This document shows, piece after piece, positions 12,492 to 18,747 of a stretch of DNA of 19,037 bases. Source of the stretch: Sneathiella sp. (lineage in GTDB: Bacteria; Pseudomonadota; Alphaproteobacteria; Sneathiellales; Sneathiellaceae). The stretch covers positions 1-19,037 of the forward strand of contig NVRR01000003.1 in the NCBI GenBank assembly GCA_002732675.1, written 5' to 3'. The notes under the pieces were generated by a model, which saw nothing but the letters and a program-made list of their open reading frames with translations, did not search any database and had not been told where the DNA came from. The translations under genes and the position numbers were made by a program. Position 1 is the first letter of the stretch. Each line of letters begins with the position of its first letter.

Positions 12492-12845
12492 ATGGAGTTT
12501 TCGTCTGAAGATAAAATTATTCTCTCACATTTGTTAAAAGTAAAATCTTGTACTCTTTATGCGTTGCACGAAGATTACATGTTGTCTCCTGCTCAAATAA
12601 TTTGTTCAATTCGAAATTTGTGTGCCGCAGGAATTCTTGAGTTTGATGATACAGCAATCAAATTGGATAAAGATGCCGAGAAAAAAATATTTAGATTCAG
12701 GCATCAGATATATTCGAGGCATAAGCCGTGGCGGCTAGTTCCAGATATATTTAAACAGTCCTATGAAAATGACAAACTAAGTTATGTACCAAAATACAAG
12801 AAAATTGATAAGAGAATCCTAAAGTTGTTGGATGACAACGGCTGA
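12492..12845 (+). CDS. Retron accessory winged helix-turn-helix protein
   Basis: This 117-residue protein has a winged-HTH fold over about residues 5-62: EDKIILSHLLKVKSCTLYAL, LSPAQIICSIRNLCAAGILEF (recognition helix and start of wing) and DTAIKLDKDAEKKI. A basic tail (FRFRHQIYSRHKPWR, about 72-86) could contact nucleic acid. PRTase-associated retrons carry just such a second protein, thought to bridge the effector with msDNA or DNA. The gene lies three bases after the effector gene without a clear Shine-Dalgarno of its own, which suggests translational coupling. It ends only eight bases before the a1 repeat of the retron RNA, so effector, partner and RNA are probably one transcript. Confidence 0.75.
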   Translation: MEFSSEDKIILSHLLKVKSCTLYALHEDYMLSPAQIICSIRNLCAAGILEFDDTAIKLDKDAEKKIFRFRHQIYSRHKPWRLVPDIFKQSYENDKLSYVPKYKKIDKRILKLLDDNG

Positions 12846-12853
12846 GGAACATA

Positions 12854-13052
12854 ATTCGTGCGCTAGAGGTTAGCACAAAGAGGTGTATTCGCCTCAGGGT
12901 TAAGGTTCGCTTTAACCACTTCGTAGAAACCTAAGTGGGCTTCTACGAGGCTTCTCTAACGAGATGCTTGCCATAGTCTTAATCGTTTTGGACGATTTAG
13001 CTATGACAAGGAATGTAAACATTGAAAAGGAAGTAGCTTTTAGCGCACGAAT
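12854..13052 (+). ncRNA. Retron msr-msd RNA
   Basis: The 199-nt template RNA lies between the winged-HTH gene and the RT gene. Perfect a1 (ATTCGTGCGCTA, 12854-12865) and a2 (TAGCGCACGAAT, 13041-13052) repeats pair, and pairing continues inward with wobbles to 19 pairs. The duplex ends at TTA-GC, so G12873 is the likely branching guanosine. The msr holds three hairpins: GAGGTG/CGCCTC (12880-12895), GGTTAAGG/CTTTAACC with a TTCG loop (12898-12917), and CTTCGTAGAA/TTCTACGAGG (12919-12950). The msd holds a long hairpin (12967-13010): CTTG-C-CATAG pairs with CTATG-A-CAAG, and AATCGT with ACGATT, around TTTGG. A small palindrome AATGTAAACATT (13012-13023) follows. Reverse transcription should start near 13033 and stop around 12951-12960. 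Confidence 0.9.
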
Positions 13053-13057
13053 ACATC

Positions 13058-14086
13058 ATGGAAAAAGACGAAATACAATTATGGAATAAAAATATTTCTG
13101 AAGCAGTTTCTTCAAAAAGATGGGTCAAAGCGTATTCAAAATATATTGATGTTCTCAGTGAAAATAGTGTTCCTGTAATATTTGAAATCGATCACCTTGC
13201 CGAAATCCTAGGCCTTCGATCTGACCTATTAGTCAGAGCTGTTAACTCAGTGGAGAGGTTTTATAGACCTTTTGAAATTCCAAAATCTTCTGGAGGAACG
13301 CGTAAAATAAATGCTCCTTACCCTGTATTATTGGATATTCAGCGGTGGATAGGTGCACATATACTTTCTCAAGTTAGAATTAGCGAGCAAGCGCACGGCT
13401 TTGTAAAAAACAGATCAATAATAAGAAATGCTAGGGAGCATTTGGGCAAAGAATGTATGCTTAAAATGGATATTTCTGATTTTTTTCCAGCCATTAGTTT
13501 GAAGCGTGTTATTACAATATTTTTGTTCTTAGGTTATTCACCATCTGTTAGCTATTATCTTTCAGTACTTTGTTGTTTGGAAAATCAACTTCCTCAGGGT
13601 GGTGCAGCAAGCCCGCAAATCTGCAATATAATTGCTACCCCTTTGGATAGAAGGCTAATGTCGTTGGCCTTGGCTTACTCTTTAAACTACACGCGGTATG
13701 CCGATGATCTAACATTCTCGGGAAGATACATACCTATAAAATTCATAAAGATAGTTGAATCAATTGCGTCCGATGAGGGGTTTGAAATTAACAATAAAAA
13801 GACGAAGCTCATGCGTGCGAAAGGTCGACGGATTGTTACAGGTATTTCGATTGGTACTGGAGAACTAAAGCTTCCAAAATCAACCAAAAGATCGCTTAGG
13901 CAAGAAGTTTATTGGCTGGAACGTAACGGTATTTTCGCTGAGTCTGGGCGAGACGGGATATTTGATCCTTTATATGTCGATAGATTGCTAGGAAAGTTAA
14001 ATTTTTGGAGAAGCATAGAGCCTGAAAATACTTATGTAATTGAGAAAATAGATCGCTTGAAAGAGTTGATTATTTCTGAAAGTTAG
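13058..14086 (+). CDS. ret: Retron reverse transcriptase
   Basis: This 342-residue reverse transcriptase makes branched msDNA from the adjacent RNA. The retron-specific NAREH (NAxxH) is at residues 124-128 and VTG at 260-262. Catalytic acidic residues are D138 in LKMDISDFF and the YADD box at 214-217, and QGGAASP (180-186) is the substrate-binding motif. The N-terminal segment RPFEIPKSSGGTRKINAP (70-87) is the usual first RT block. The thumb region ends at residue 342 with no fused extra domain, so it is a compact, full-length retron RT. It starts six bases after the a2 repeat with no clear Shine-Dalgarno, so the RNA fold and RT translation may influence each other. It runs tail-to-tail toward the integrase gene, 21 bases away, with no obvious terminator between them. 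Confidence 0.96.
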   Translation: MEKDEIQLWNKNISEAVSSKRWVKAYSKYIDVLSENSVPVIFEIDHLAEILGLRSDLLVRAVNSVERFYRPFEIPKSSGGTRKINAPYPVLLDIQRWIGAHILSQVRISEQAHGFVKNRSIIRNAREHLGKECMLKMDISDFFPAISLKRVITIFLFLGYSPSVSYYLSVLCCLENQLPQGGAASPQICNIIATPLDRRLMSLALAYSLNYTRYADDLTFSGRYIPIKFIKIVESIASDEGFEINNKKTKLMRAKGRRIVTGISIGTGELKLPKSTKRSLRQEVYWLERNGIFAESGRDGIFDPLYVDRLLGKLNFWRSIEPENTYVIEKIDRLKELIISES

Positions 14087-14107
14087 AAAATATACGTGCC
14101 GTAGGGG

Positions 14108-15280
14108 TTATCTCGGTGTTTTATTAGTATCGATAATTGGGGCGTTTCTCCCCATTATATTTACAGCCTCCCGCAACGGGTCATCCGCCAAATGAGCATA
14201 TCTTTGCGTCGTCTGCGGCTGTGTATGGCCAAGCAACCTTCCAACAATAGGTAAACTCACGCCACTAGAGACTAGGTGAGAGGCGAAGGTGTGGCGGAGA
14301 TCATGGAGGCGGACGTTGGGGAGGTCGGCGGCTTCTCTAACTCCTTCCCAAAAGTGTTTTATGTCCGTAACTGGTTGGTCGAGAGCGTTCCCGGGAAAGG
14401 TATACCCTGTTTTGGCGGGGGCGTCATTGAGCCAGTCTGTAAGTACAATTACGGCATCCTCAGACAAAGGTACATGCTCTTTCTGCTTTTGTTTCGTGGT
14501 ATGGGCAGGTTTCGACCAAACGCCCCGTTGTAGATCGAAGTCTTCCCATTTTGCTTTCATAAGCTCGCCGCGCCTTGCGCCAGTCAGAATAAGGAGGCGA
14601 ACAATGGTCACTGCGCGTTTGTTGGGGTGAATTTCCAGCACCGTTGCAAGGCGTTTCAATTCTTCTTCTGACAGCCAGCGGTCACGTTTGTGTTCGGGAA
14701 ATTTCTGGACGCCGCGGACTGGGTTCTTATCGCACCAGCCCCAGCTCTCAGCCAGTGTGAACAGCTTTGACAAGAGGGCACGGACGCGGTTTGCGCGATA
14801 TGGGGTTTTCTGAAGCTTGAGGATAATCTGTTCAATGTCTCGCTGCCTGATTTCCCGCACCTTTCTGTTGGCGAGTTTTGGCAGGAGAATTTTGTCGAGT
14901 GCCGCTTGATCGGTTTTGATTGACGCTGGCCGTTTGTTGGGTTTGGCGTGGCGTTCCATATAGTCCTCTGCCAATTGGGCGAAGGTAGGTGCTTTTCGTT
15001 TCTGTAACTTCTCTTCCGCCGGATCATCTCCTTTAGCAACGCTCCCTAGCTGCTCTTTAGCCAGCTTTCTGGCTTCCTCGGCTGTAATAGTCCCGTGCTT
15101 ACCAAGTGTGAGGCGTCGGGAGCGACCATCATTTCGATATTGGATCAGATAACTTTTTACGCCTGTAGGCTTGATGCGAATGCCAAATCCTTTAATCTCG
15201 TCATCCCAGAGTAAGATATCTTTCTCTCCAGGTTGGGGCAGGGAAGTTGAATCAACAAATCTCTTTATAAGCTTTGGCAC
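14108..15280 (-). CDS. int: Tyrosine integrase, DUF4102 type
   Basis: This 390-residue site-specific recombinase catalyses integration into and excision from tRNA-Arg. Residues about 1-90 form the DUF4102 (Arm DNA-binding) domain: LLWDDEIKGFGIRIKPTG and YRNDGRSRRLTLGKHGTITAEEARKLA. A core-binding domain spans about 98-190, and the catalytic domain follows with R236 (TGARRGEL), H326 and R329 (HDLRH), H352 (LGHT) and the nucleophile Y361 (QRYAHL). All catalytic residues seen are intact. The start is GTG at 15280, with AAGGA about eight bases upstream on that strand. Its upstream region holds the right arm repeats (15351-15370) and attR. It reads away from attR, so integrase binding at its own arm sites may repress its promoter. 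Confidence 0.95.
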   Translation of the reverse strand: MPKLIKRFVDSTSLPQPGEKDILLWDDEIKGFGIRIKPTGVKSYLIQYRNDGRSRRLTLGKHGTITAEEARKLAKEQLGSVAKGDDPAEEKLQKRKAPTFAQLAEDYMERHAKPNKRPASIKTDQAALDKILLPKLANRKVREIRQRDIEQIILKLQKTPYRANRVRALLSKLFTLAESWGWCDKNPVRGVQKFPEHKRDRWLSEEELKRLATVLEIHPNKRAVTIVRLLILTGARRGELMKAKWEDFDLQRGVWSKPAHTTKQKQKEHVPLSEDAVIVLTDWLNDAPAKTGYTFPGNALDQPVTDIKHFWEGVREAADLPNVRLHDLRHTFASHLVSSGVSLPIVGRLLGHTQPQTTQRYAHLADDPLREAVNIMGRNAPIIDTNKTPR

Positions 15281-15350
15281 TATATTTTCCTTATCAGCCT
15301 ACCTTCTAATCTCAAGATACTCGATTTCGTTTCCGGGCTAGAAAATCTTC

Positions 15351-15370
15351 GGGTAAGCATTAGGTAAGCA
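15351..15370 (+). repeat. Integrase arm-type direct repeats, right end
   Basis: GGGTAAGCA (15351-15359) and AGGTAAGCA (15362-15370) repeat with the same 11-bp period and orientation as the left pair at 4936-4955. The 20-bp blocks differ at two positions. They lie between the integrase start and attR, 136 bp from the core repeat. Confidence 0.7.
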
Positions 15371-15500
15371 ATTGAACGGATAATACAGCGTATGTTCTGC
15401 GGCTCACTTCGTAAAGGAAAATACTCTAACCTTATGAAAAATATTGAATAATTGGACTTGTGAGTAATCAGTCGAAATCTATGATATCAGCTTTTAAAGA

Positions 15501-15552
15501 GACTTATAATCAATAGGTCGCACGTTCGAGTCGTGCCGGGGTCACCAATTAA
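15501..15552 (+). repeat. attR core repeat (displaced tRNA-Arg 3' half)
   Basis: This copy of the tRNA-Arg 3' half contains the T arm, acceptor strand and CCA but no 5' half, so it is not a functional tRNA. The identity with 4822-4873 is 51 of 52. It is the original host end of the gene, displaced by the insertion. Confidence 0.93.
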
Positions 15553-15590
15553 ACCGTTGAAAATATTGTTTTTCAACGGTTTCTTATTTT
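15551..15590 (+). terminator. Original host terminator of tRNA-Arg
   Basis: AAACCGTTGAAAA (15551-15563) pairs perfectly with TTTTCAACGGTTT (15570-15582) around a six-base loop, followed by CTTATTTT. It is now separated from the active tRNA by the whole element. Confidence 0.85.
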
Positions 15591-15788
15591 AGTGGCGCTT
15601 TGTAGAATTTAGATAGGCAAGCACCTATATCCATAATTTGTGAAAGATCGGCAGAGGCTGGTACCAATTCCGACACAGCGTTTACGATCATCTTCCTATG
15701 GCCCCGAGCACTTCACCATCGACAATAGCGATCCTTAGAAGCATCGAAGCTGAAATCGTCGCAGATACGCTATGCCCTTTATTTCCCG

Positions 15789-16295
15789 TCAGGTAATCTT
15801 GATACCAGCGGACTCTTCGATTTTTGCCAGACGTTCCATGCTCTCGGGCGACCAAGTCGCGTTGATTTCATAAAACACGTCAACCCTTCGGTCTTCCTTT
15901 GGCAGTAGGATCCATGGCTGTTTTGAGCATGTGTAAATATGCACATCTGGCGGAAATTGGTCCGGATCATCGAGTGTGCCGACACGGATGAACCGGATAC
16001 GTTCACGCAAACCGCCCATGTTATAGTTGCTCCAAACCGCAACTTTGCATTTGGAGCACCTGATAATGGTCTGGCCAGTGCCACTGGGCGTTGGCACTAT
16101 AATTTCCTCGACTTTGCCTGAAGTCAGCTCCACCCGATCAGCCTCAAAAAGGGCGTTCAATGCAAAGGAAGAACCCGTGTTTTTCTGGCAGCCGCGGCAG
16201 TGACAACAATGGACAATCAAGGGCTCAGAGGTAACCTGATAACGCACATAGCCGCAGGTGCAACCACCATCTCTTGTTTGGGATTTGTTGTTCAT
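15789..16295 (-). CDS. GFA-family zinc protein (CENP-V / glutathione-dependent formaldehyde-activating-like)
   Basis: This 168-residue cytoplasmic protein belongs to the GFA family, named for an enzyme reported to help glutathione capture formaldehyde; most members have no proven reaction. Zinc ligands are visible: C12 and C14 in GGCTCGYVRYQV, C31, C33 and C36 in HCCHCRGCQKNTG, and C80 and C83 in IRCSKCKVAVWS. The ending FPPDVHIYTCSKQPWILLP is also usual for the family. AGAGGA lies just ahead of the ATG. It is the last of three minus-strand genes (OsmC, truncated haemoglobin, GFA), but a terminator after the haemoglobin gene suggests separate transcription. Confidence 0.88.
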   Translation of the reverse strand: MNNKSQTRDGGCTCGYVRYQVTSEPLIVHCCHCRGCQKNTGSSFALNALFEADRVELTSGKVEEIIVPTPSGTGQTIIRCSKCKVAVWSNYNMGGLRERIRFIRVGTLDDPDQFPPDVHIYTCSKQPWILLPKEDRRVDVFYEINATWSPESMERLAKIEESAGIKIT

Positions 16296-16356
16296 GGCGT
16301 CCTCTAATACTATTTGATTTCTGCAGAAAGCAGGTATCCTGGGGTTGCAGGCCCAT

Positions 16357-16381
16357 TAAAAGGAACCTGCCAAAGGTTCCT
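16357..16381 (-). terminator. Terminator after the truncated haemoglobin gene
   Basis: On the minus strand AGGAACC (16381-16375) pairs perfectly with GGTTCCT (16367-16361) around a seven-base loop, followed by TTTTAAT. It lies 15 bases after the haemoglobin stop codon. Confidence 0.75.
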
Positions 16382-16395
16382 GATAACAGATTGGG

Positions 16396-16764
16396 CTACG
16401 CTGTCACGATATCCGCTTTGAGGCTGCCTAGGAAGGCCATCACCTCGCCGCCTTCATCCGGGCCAACGCCCATTTCGCCGGCAACACTGACCACGATTTC
16501 GATAAATCGGGTCCAATCTGCCTCAGTAATCCCCATGCCCTGATGGGAAAGTGCCATGTCGCGACCTTTATAATACATCTGCCCCCCAGTTTCTTTAACG
16601 AAAAAGTCAATTAGAAGCTGGAGTTCGCGCGCGTTTCTGTCCTCGCCTCGGTTGGCCCAGAAACGCCCCAGAAGATCGTCCTTGCGGGCTAGCCCGACGA
16701 CATTGGTCGAGAACATAGCGAGGCCATCATAGCCACCAAGGCGGGAGTAGAGAGTAGTTGTCAT
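16396..16764 (-). CDS. Group 1 truncated haemoglobin
   Basis: This is a 122-residue haem protein of the TrHb1 (GlbN) type. TLYSRLGGYDGLAMF at the start is the family opening, FW near residues 35-36 and DFFVKETGG (53-61) belong to the 2-on-2 helical core, and H74 in DMALSHQGMGIT is the proximal haem ligand. Length is normal. Such proteins bind oxygen or nitric oxide and often serve in nitrosative or oxidative stress defence. A strong AAGGAG precedes the ATG. It lies 141 bases after the OsmC gene on the same strand and shares a stress-related theme with it; a common transcript is possible. Confidence 0.93.
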   Translation of the reverse strand: MTTTLYSRLGGYDGLAMFSTNVVGLARKDDLLGRFWANRGEDRNARELQLLIDFFVKETGGQMYYKGRDMALSHQGMGITEADWTRFIEIVVSVAGEMGVGPDEGGEVMAFLGSLKADIVTA

Positions 16765-16905
16765 TTTCGATATCTCCTTAGTTTGAGTTGAGCTTCAGTT
16801 TTCACGGCTTTTGGGTTTATTCCCGCTACTGATCGCCGTGTGGACAATCAGCAGTTTGATCAGGGCAAAGATACTGCCACTGTGGAAAACACGACCACGG
16901 AATGG

Positions 16906-17421
16906 TCAGGCGATCTTGACCTCTACCTTGGAAGGTGTTGCGCGGCGGCAGCCATCAGCGACGGGGGAATGGGCCACGGCGAAATCAACAATCTCGCGCA
17001 GGGTTTTTTCAGCCACTCCCGTGGCACCAATAGTAACGCGGGTTCGCAGGCTCAAAGGACCAGCAGGAACAGAATCGTCTAAACCGAGCAAGCCGCGGTC
17101 GTCGGAAACGCTGTCGGCTGTGACCTCCAGTGTATCCAGAGTCACCCCTAATTGTGCGGCGTGCAACGCTATTCTGGTGGCATCGCAGGTTGCTAAGGCT
17201 GCGCGTGACAGCCAGCCTGGTGACGGTGCCGAACCGTTCCCTCCGATGGCTTCCGGCATGTCGGTTACGATCGTTTCACCGTCCGCCCCGGTGGCCCGGC
17301 ACCGCAGGCCGTTTTCCATGACCGCTGTGACAGGTGGGTCGTTACTCAGCGCGTCTTTCGGGTTCTCTTTCAAATAAGCGATAACATCTTTTACTGAATT
17401 CTGGATGTGTTCGACAGACAT
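16906..17421 (-). CDS. OsmC-family peroxiredoxin-like protein
   Basis: This 171-residue cytoplasmic protein is of the OsmC/Ohr superfamily, whose members reduce organic hydroperoxides using two cysteines. The pair is present: C79 in LSRAALATCDATRIAL and C158 in SPVADGCRRATP. GGNGSAPSPGWL (60-71) is the usual lead-in to the first active-site helix. A Shine-Dalgarno (AGGGGGA) lies ahead of the ATG. The gene is divergent from a LysR regulator 200 bases away, and the gap between them holds inverted repeats, so redox or substrate-responsive control by that regulator is likely. It is more an OsmC-like than a typical Ohr sequence, and the actual substrate is not known. Confidence 0.9.
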   Translation of the reverse strand: MSVEHIQNSVKDVIAYLKENPKDALSNDPPVTAVMENGLRCRATGADGETIVTDMPEAIGGNGSAPSPGWLSRAALATCDATRIALHAAQLGVTLDTLEVTADSVSDDRGLLGLDDSVPAGPLSLRTRVTIGATGVAEKTLREIVDFAVAHSPVADGCRRATPSKVEVKIA

Positions 17422-17621
17422 CTCATTCCCCCTGTTTAGTTCGAAATATTAATTTAGTTTTCTAGTCCCGTGGGACCAGTGGCAGTAGCCGGGTTCGGTA
17501 AACGGTGAGCAGAACCCGACTTTTATTCTCTTGCCAAATTGATTGCATTGGAGCACTTTTTTGTAAATTAGAGAAAAATTGATAACCGTTTTGCAAAAAT
17601 GCACACAACAGAGGACACCGG
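17422..17621. promoter_or_regulatory. OsmC-LysR divergent control region
   Basis: The gap contains three dyads: GTCCC-GT-GGGAC (17465-17476), CGGGTTC (17490-17496) with GAACCCG (17512-17518), and TTTTGCAAAA (17589-17598) close to the LysR start. These are candidate LysR-type binding sites; which one is used cannot be told. Confidence 0.5.
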
Positions 17622-18503
17622 ATGCAATGGGATGATGCGCGGATATTCCTGGCCGTAGCCCGTGAGGGTTCTTTCAGCAGTGCCGCAAAGCGGTTGGGTG
17701 TGCAGCATTCCACCGTTTCGCGTCGGATTAGGGCGTTAGAGAAAAAACTGGCGACGCCTTTGGTTGAACGCAAAGCGTCTGGCTATGTCCTGACCGAGGC
17801 CGGAGAAGAATTGAATCAATCCGCTAGCCGGATCGAGAGAGAGCTGCTGTCCTTTGAAGTGGCGGTTGGCGGACAAGCGGAAGACGTCGCAGGGGAGCTA
17901 CGGGTCACAGCAATCGCCAACATGGCATCGACTGTGCTGATGCCGTATTTTGCGCGATTCAGCGCCGCATATCCAAGAATCGAATTAAGCGTTCAGGTCA
18001 CCAATGATTCCGTCCGACTGTCAGAGCGTGAAGCGGACGTCGCCATCCGGCAAACCAATAAACCCTTGGAAACCTTGATCGGCACGCGCCTGACGACTGT
18101 CGCTTCGGCCGTCTATGGCGCGCGTGATTATTGCGCGGCGGTCAAGTCAGGACAGGCGACGGAAAAATGGATTGGGGTTGATTGCTGCGATTATCATAGA
18201 AACTGGACCAAGCAAGCCTGGCCGCAAGCTGAACACGAGTTTTACGTCGACGAGACCTCGTTAACACTCGCGGCATTGAAAGAAGGGCTGGGTGTTGGTT
18301 TTCTGCCCTGCTTTCTGGGCGATACCGACCCCGAACTGGTACGATTTCGTGAGCCTGAAAAGCAGCATGAGCTCGGGCTGTGGCTGTTGTATCACCGTGA
18401 TCTCCGCAACACCAAACGTGTGGCTTTGTTTCACGAGCATATGCAGCGGGAGATCAAACAAGCCGTCGCACTGTTTGAAGGCGCGGCACCAACGCCGAAG
18501 TAG
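17622..18503 (+). CDS. LysR-family transcriptional regulator
   Basis: This 293-residue regulator opens with the classic winged HTH: MQWDDARIFLAVAREGSFSSAAKRLGVQHSTVSRRIRALEKKLATPLVER (residues 1-50). A linker helix and a periplasmic-binding-fold effector domain follow (about 90-285), with GELRVTAIANMASTVLMPYFARF and the ADVAIRQTNKP segment. Short R-x-E-x-D-V-A-I-R motifs and early HTH features place it near the subgroup that ends in a C-terminal SLR/short form. It is transcribed divergently from the OsmC gene, the standard arrangement for a LysR protein controlling its neighbour and itself. The inducer is unknown; a link to oxidative or nitrosative stress is inferred from the OsmC and haemoglobin genes. 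Confidence 0.93.
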   Translation: MQWDDARIFLAVAREGSFSSAAKRLGVQHSTVSRRIRALEKKLATPLVERKASGYVLTEAGEELNQSASRIERELLSFEVAVGGQAEDVAGELRVTAIANMASTVLMPYFARFSAAYPRIELSVQVTNDSVRLSEREADVAIRQTNKPLETLIGTRLTTVASAVYGARDYCAAVKSGQATEKWIGVDCCDYHRNWTKQAWPQAEHEFYVDETSLTLAALKEGLGVGFLPCFLGDTDPELVRFREPEKQHELGLWLLYHRDLRNTKRVALFHEHMQREIKQAVALFEGAAPTPK

Positions 18504-18597
18504 TCAGTATTGTTAAATCACCGGAGGAAATTCTGCAACCCAGGTTTTTCGTTAGCTTGGAGGCATCTTTAAAGTCTCCAATCCGTGGGCTTGATCC

Positions 18598-18704
18598 TTG
18601 ACCCATTATTTAGGGCGGCCATTTTCGGTGCCCGTTTGCCGTTAATAATCGGACTATACTAAGGGGCGTGATTTAGTCCGGGTCTGGCCCAAAGCAAACA
18701 TTCG
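18598..18704 (+). repeat. Dispersed block resembling 5036-5142
   Basis: This is the host-side copy of the block described at 5036-5142, ending 43 bases before the VOC gene. Within it GGACTA (18651-18656) and TAGTCC (18674-18679) form an inverted repeat that is imperfect in the element copy, and TATACT (18655-18660) is promoter-like. Confidence 0.55.
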
Positions 18705-18747
18705 TCTAAATGGATGATATATCGTTTGAGTAAGTAAGGAAGAGTCC

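Larger units (their letters stand above)
4822..15552. mobile_element. Integrated satellite-like / mobilizable element carrying a retron, in tRNA-Arg
   Basis: An element of about 10.7 kb lies between direct repeats of the tRNA-Arg 3' half (4822-4873 and 15501-15552). It contains a tyrosine integrase next to attR, an AlpA-like regulator, a Rep_trans-type replication or mobilization protein, a retron, a DUF4062-HEAT protein and unknown genes. No type IV secretion, capsid, terminase or portal genes are visible, so transfer must rely on a helper conjugative element or phage. The retron segment and the region around 5000-9700 are visibly AT-richer than the host flanks, while the AlpA-rep segment is closer to host composition, which suggests mosaic assembly. 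Confidence 0.9.

Noticed and set aside
12846..13057. Reading the hairpin-rich stretch as a rho-independent terminator or CRISPR-like repeat
   Set aside because: There is no T-run and no regularly spaced repeat. The a1/a2 pairing and the adjacent RT explain it as retron RNA.
4822..15552. Insertion sequence or prophage as explanation for the insert
   Set aside because: No transposase, terminal inverted repeats, capsid, portal or terminase genes are seen. A tRNA-targeting integrase with direct repeats explains the boundaries.
15584..15691. A 35-codon minus-strand frame (MIVNAVSELVPASADL...) just right of attR
   Set aside because: It reads like a protein C-terminus, but a stop precedes it closely, its end overlaps the tRNA terminator region, and no family is recognised. 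At most it is a gene remnant.
16811..17377. A 188-codon plus-strand frame opposite the OsmC gene
   Set aside because: It is a GC-driven antisense shadow of the OsmC coding frame, without its own start signals.
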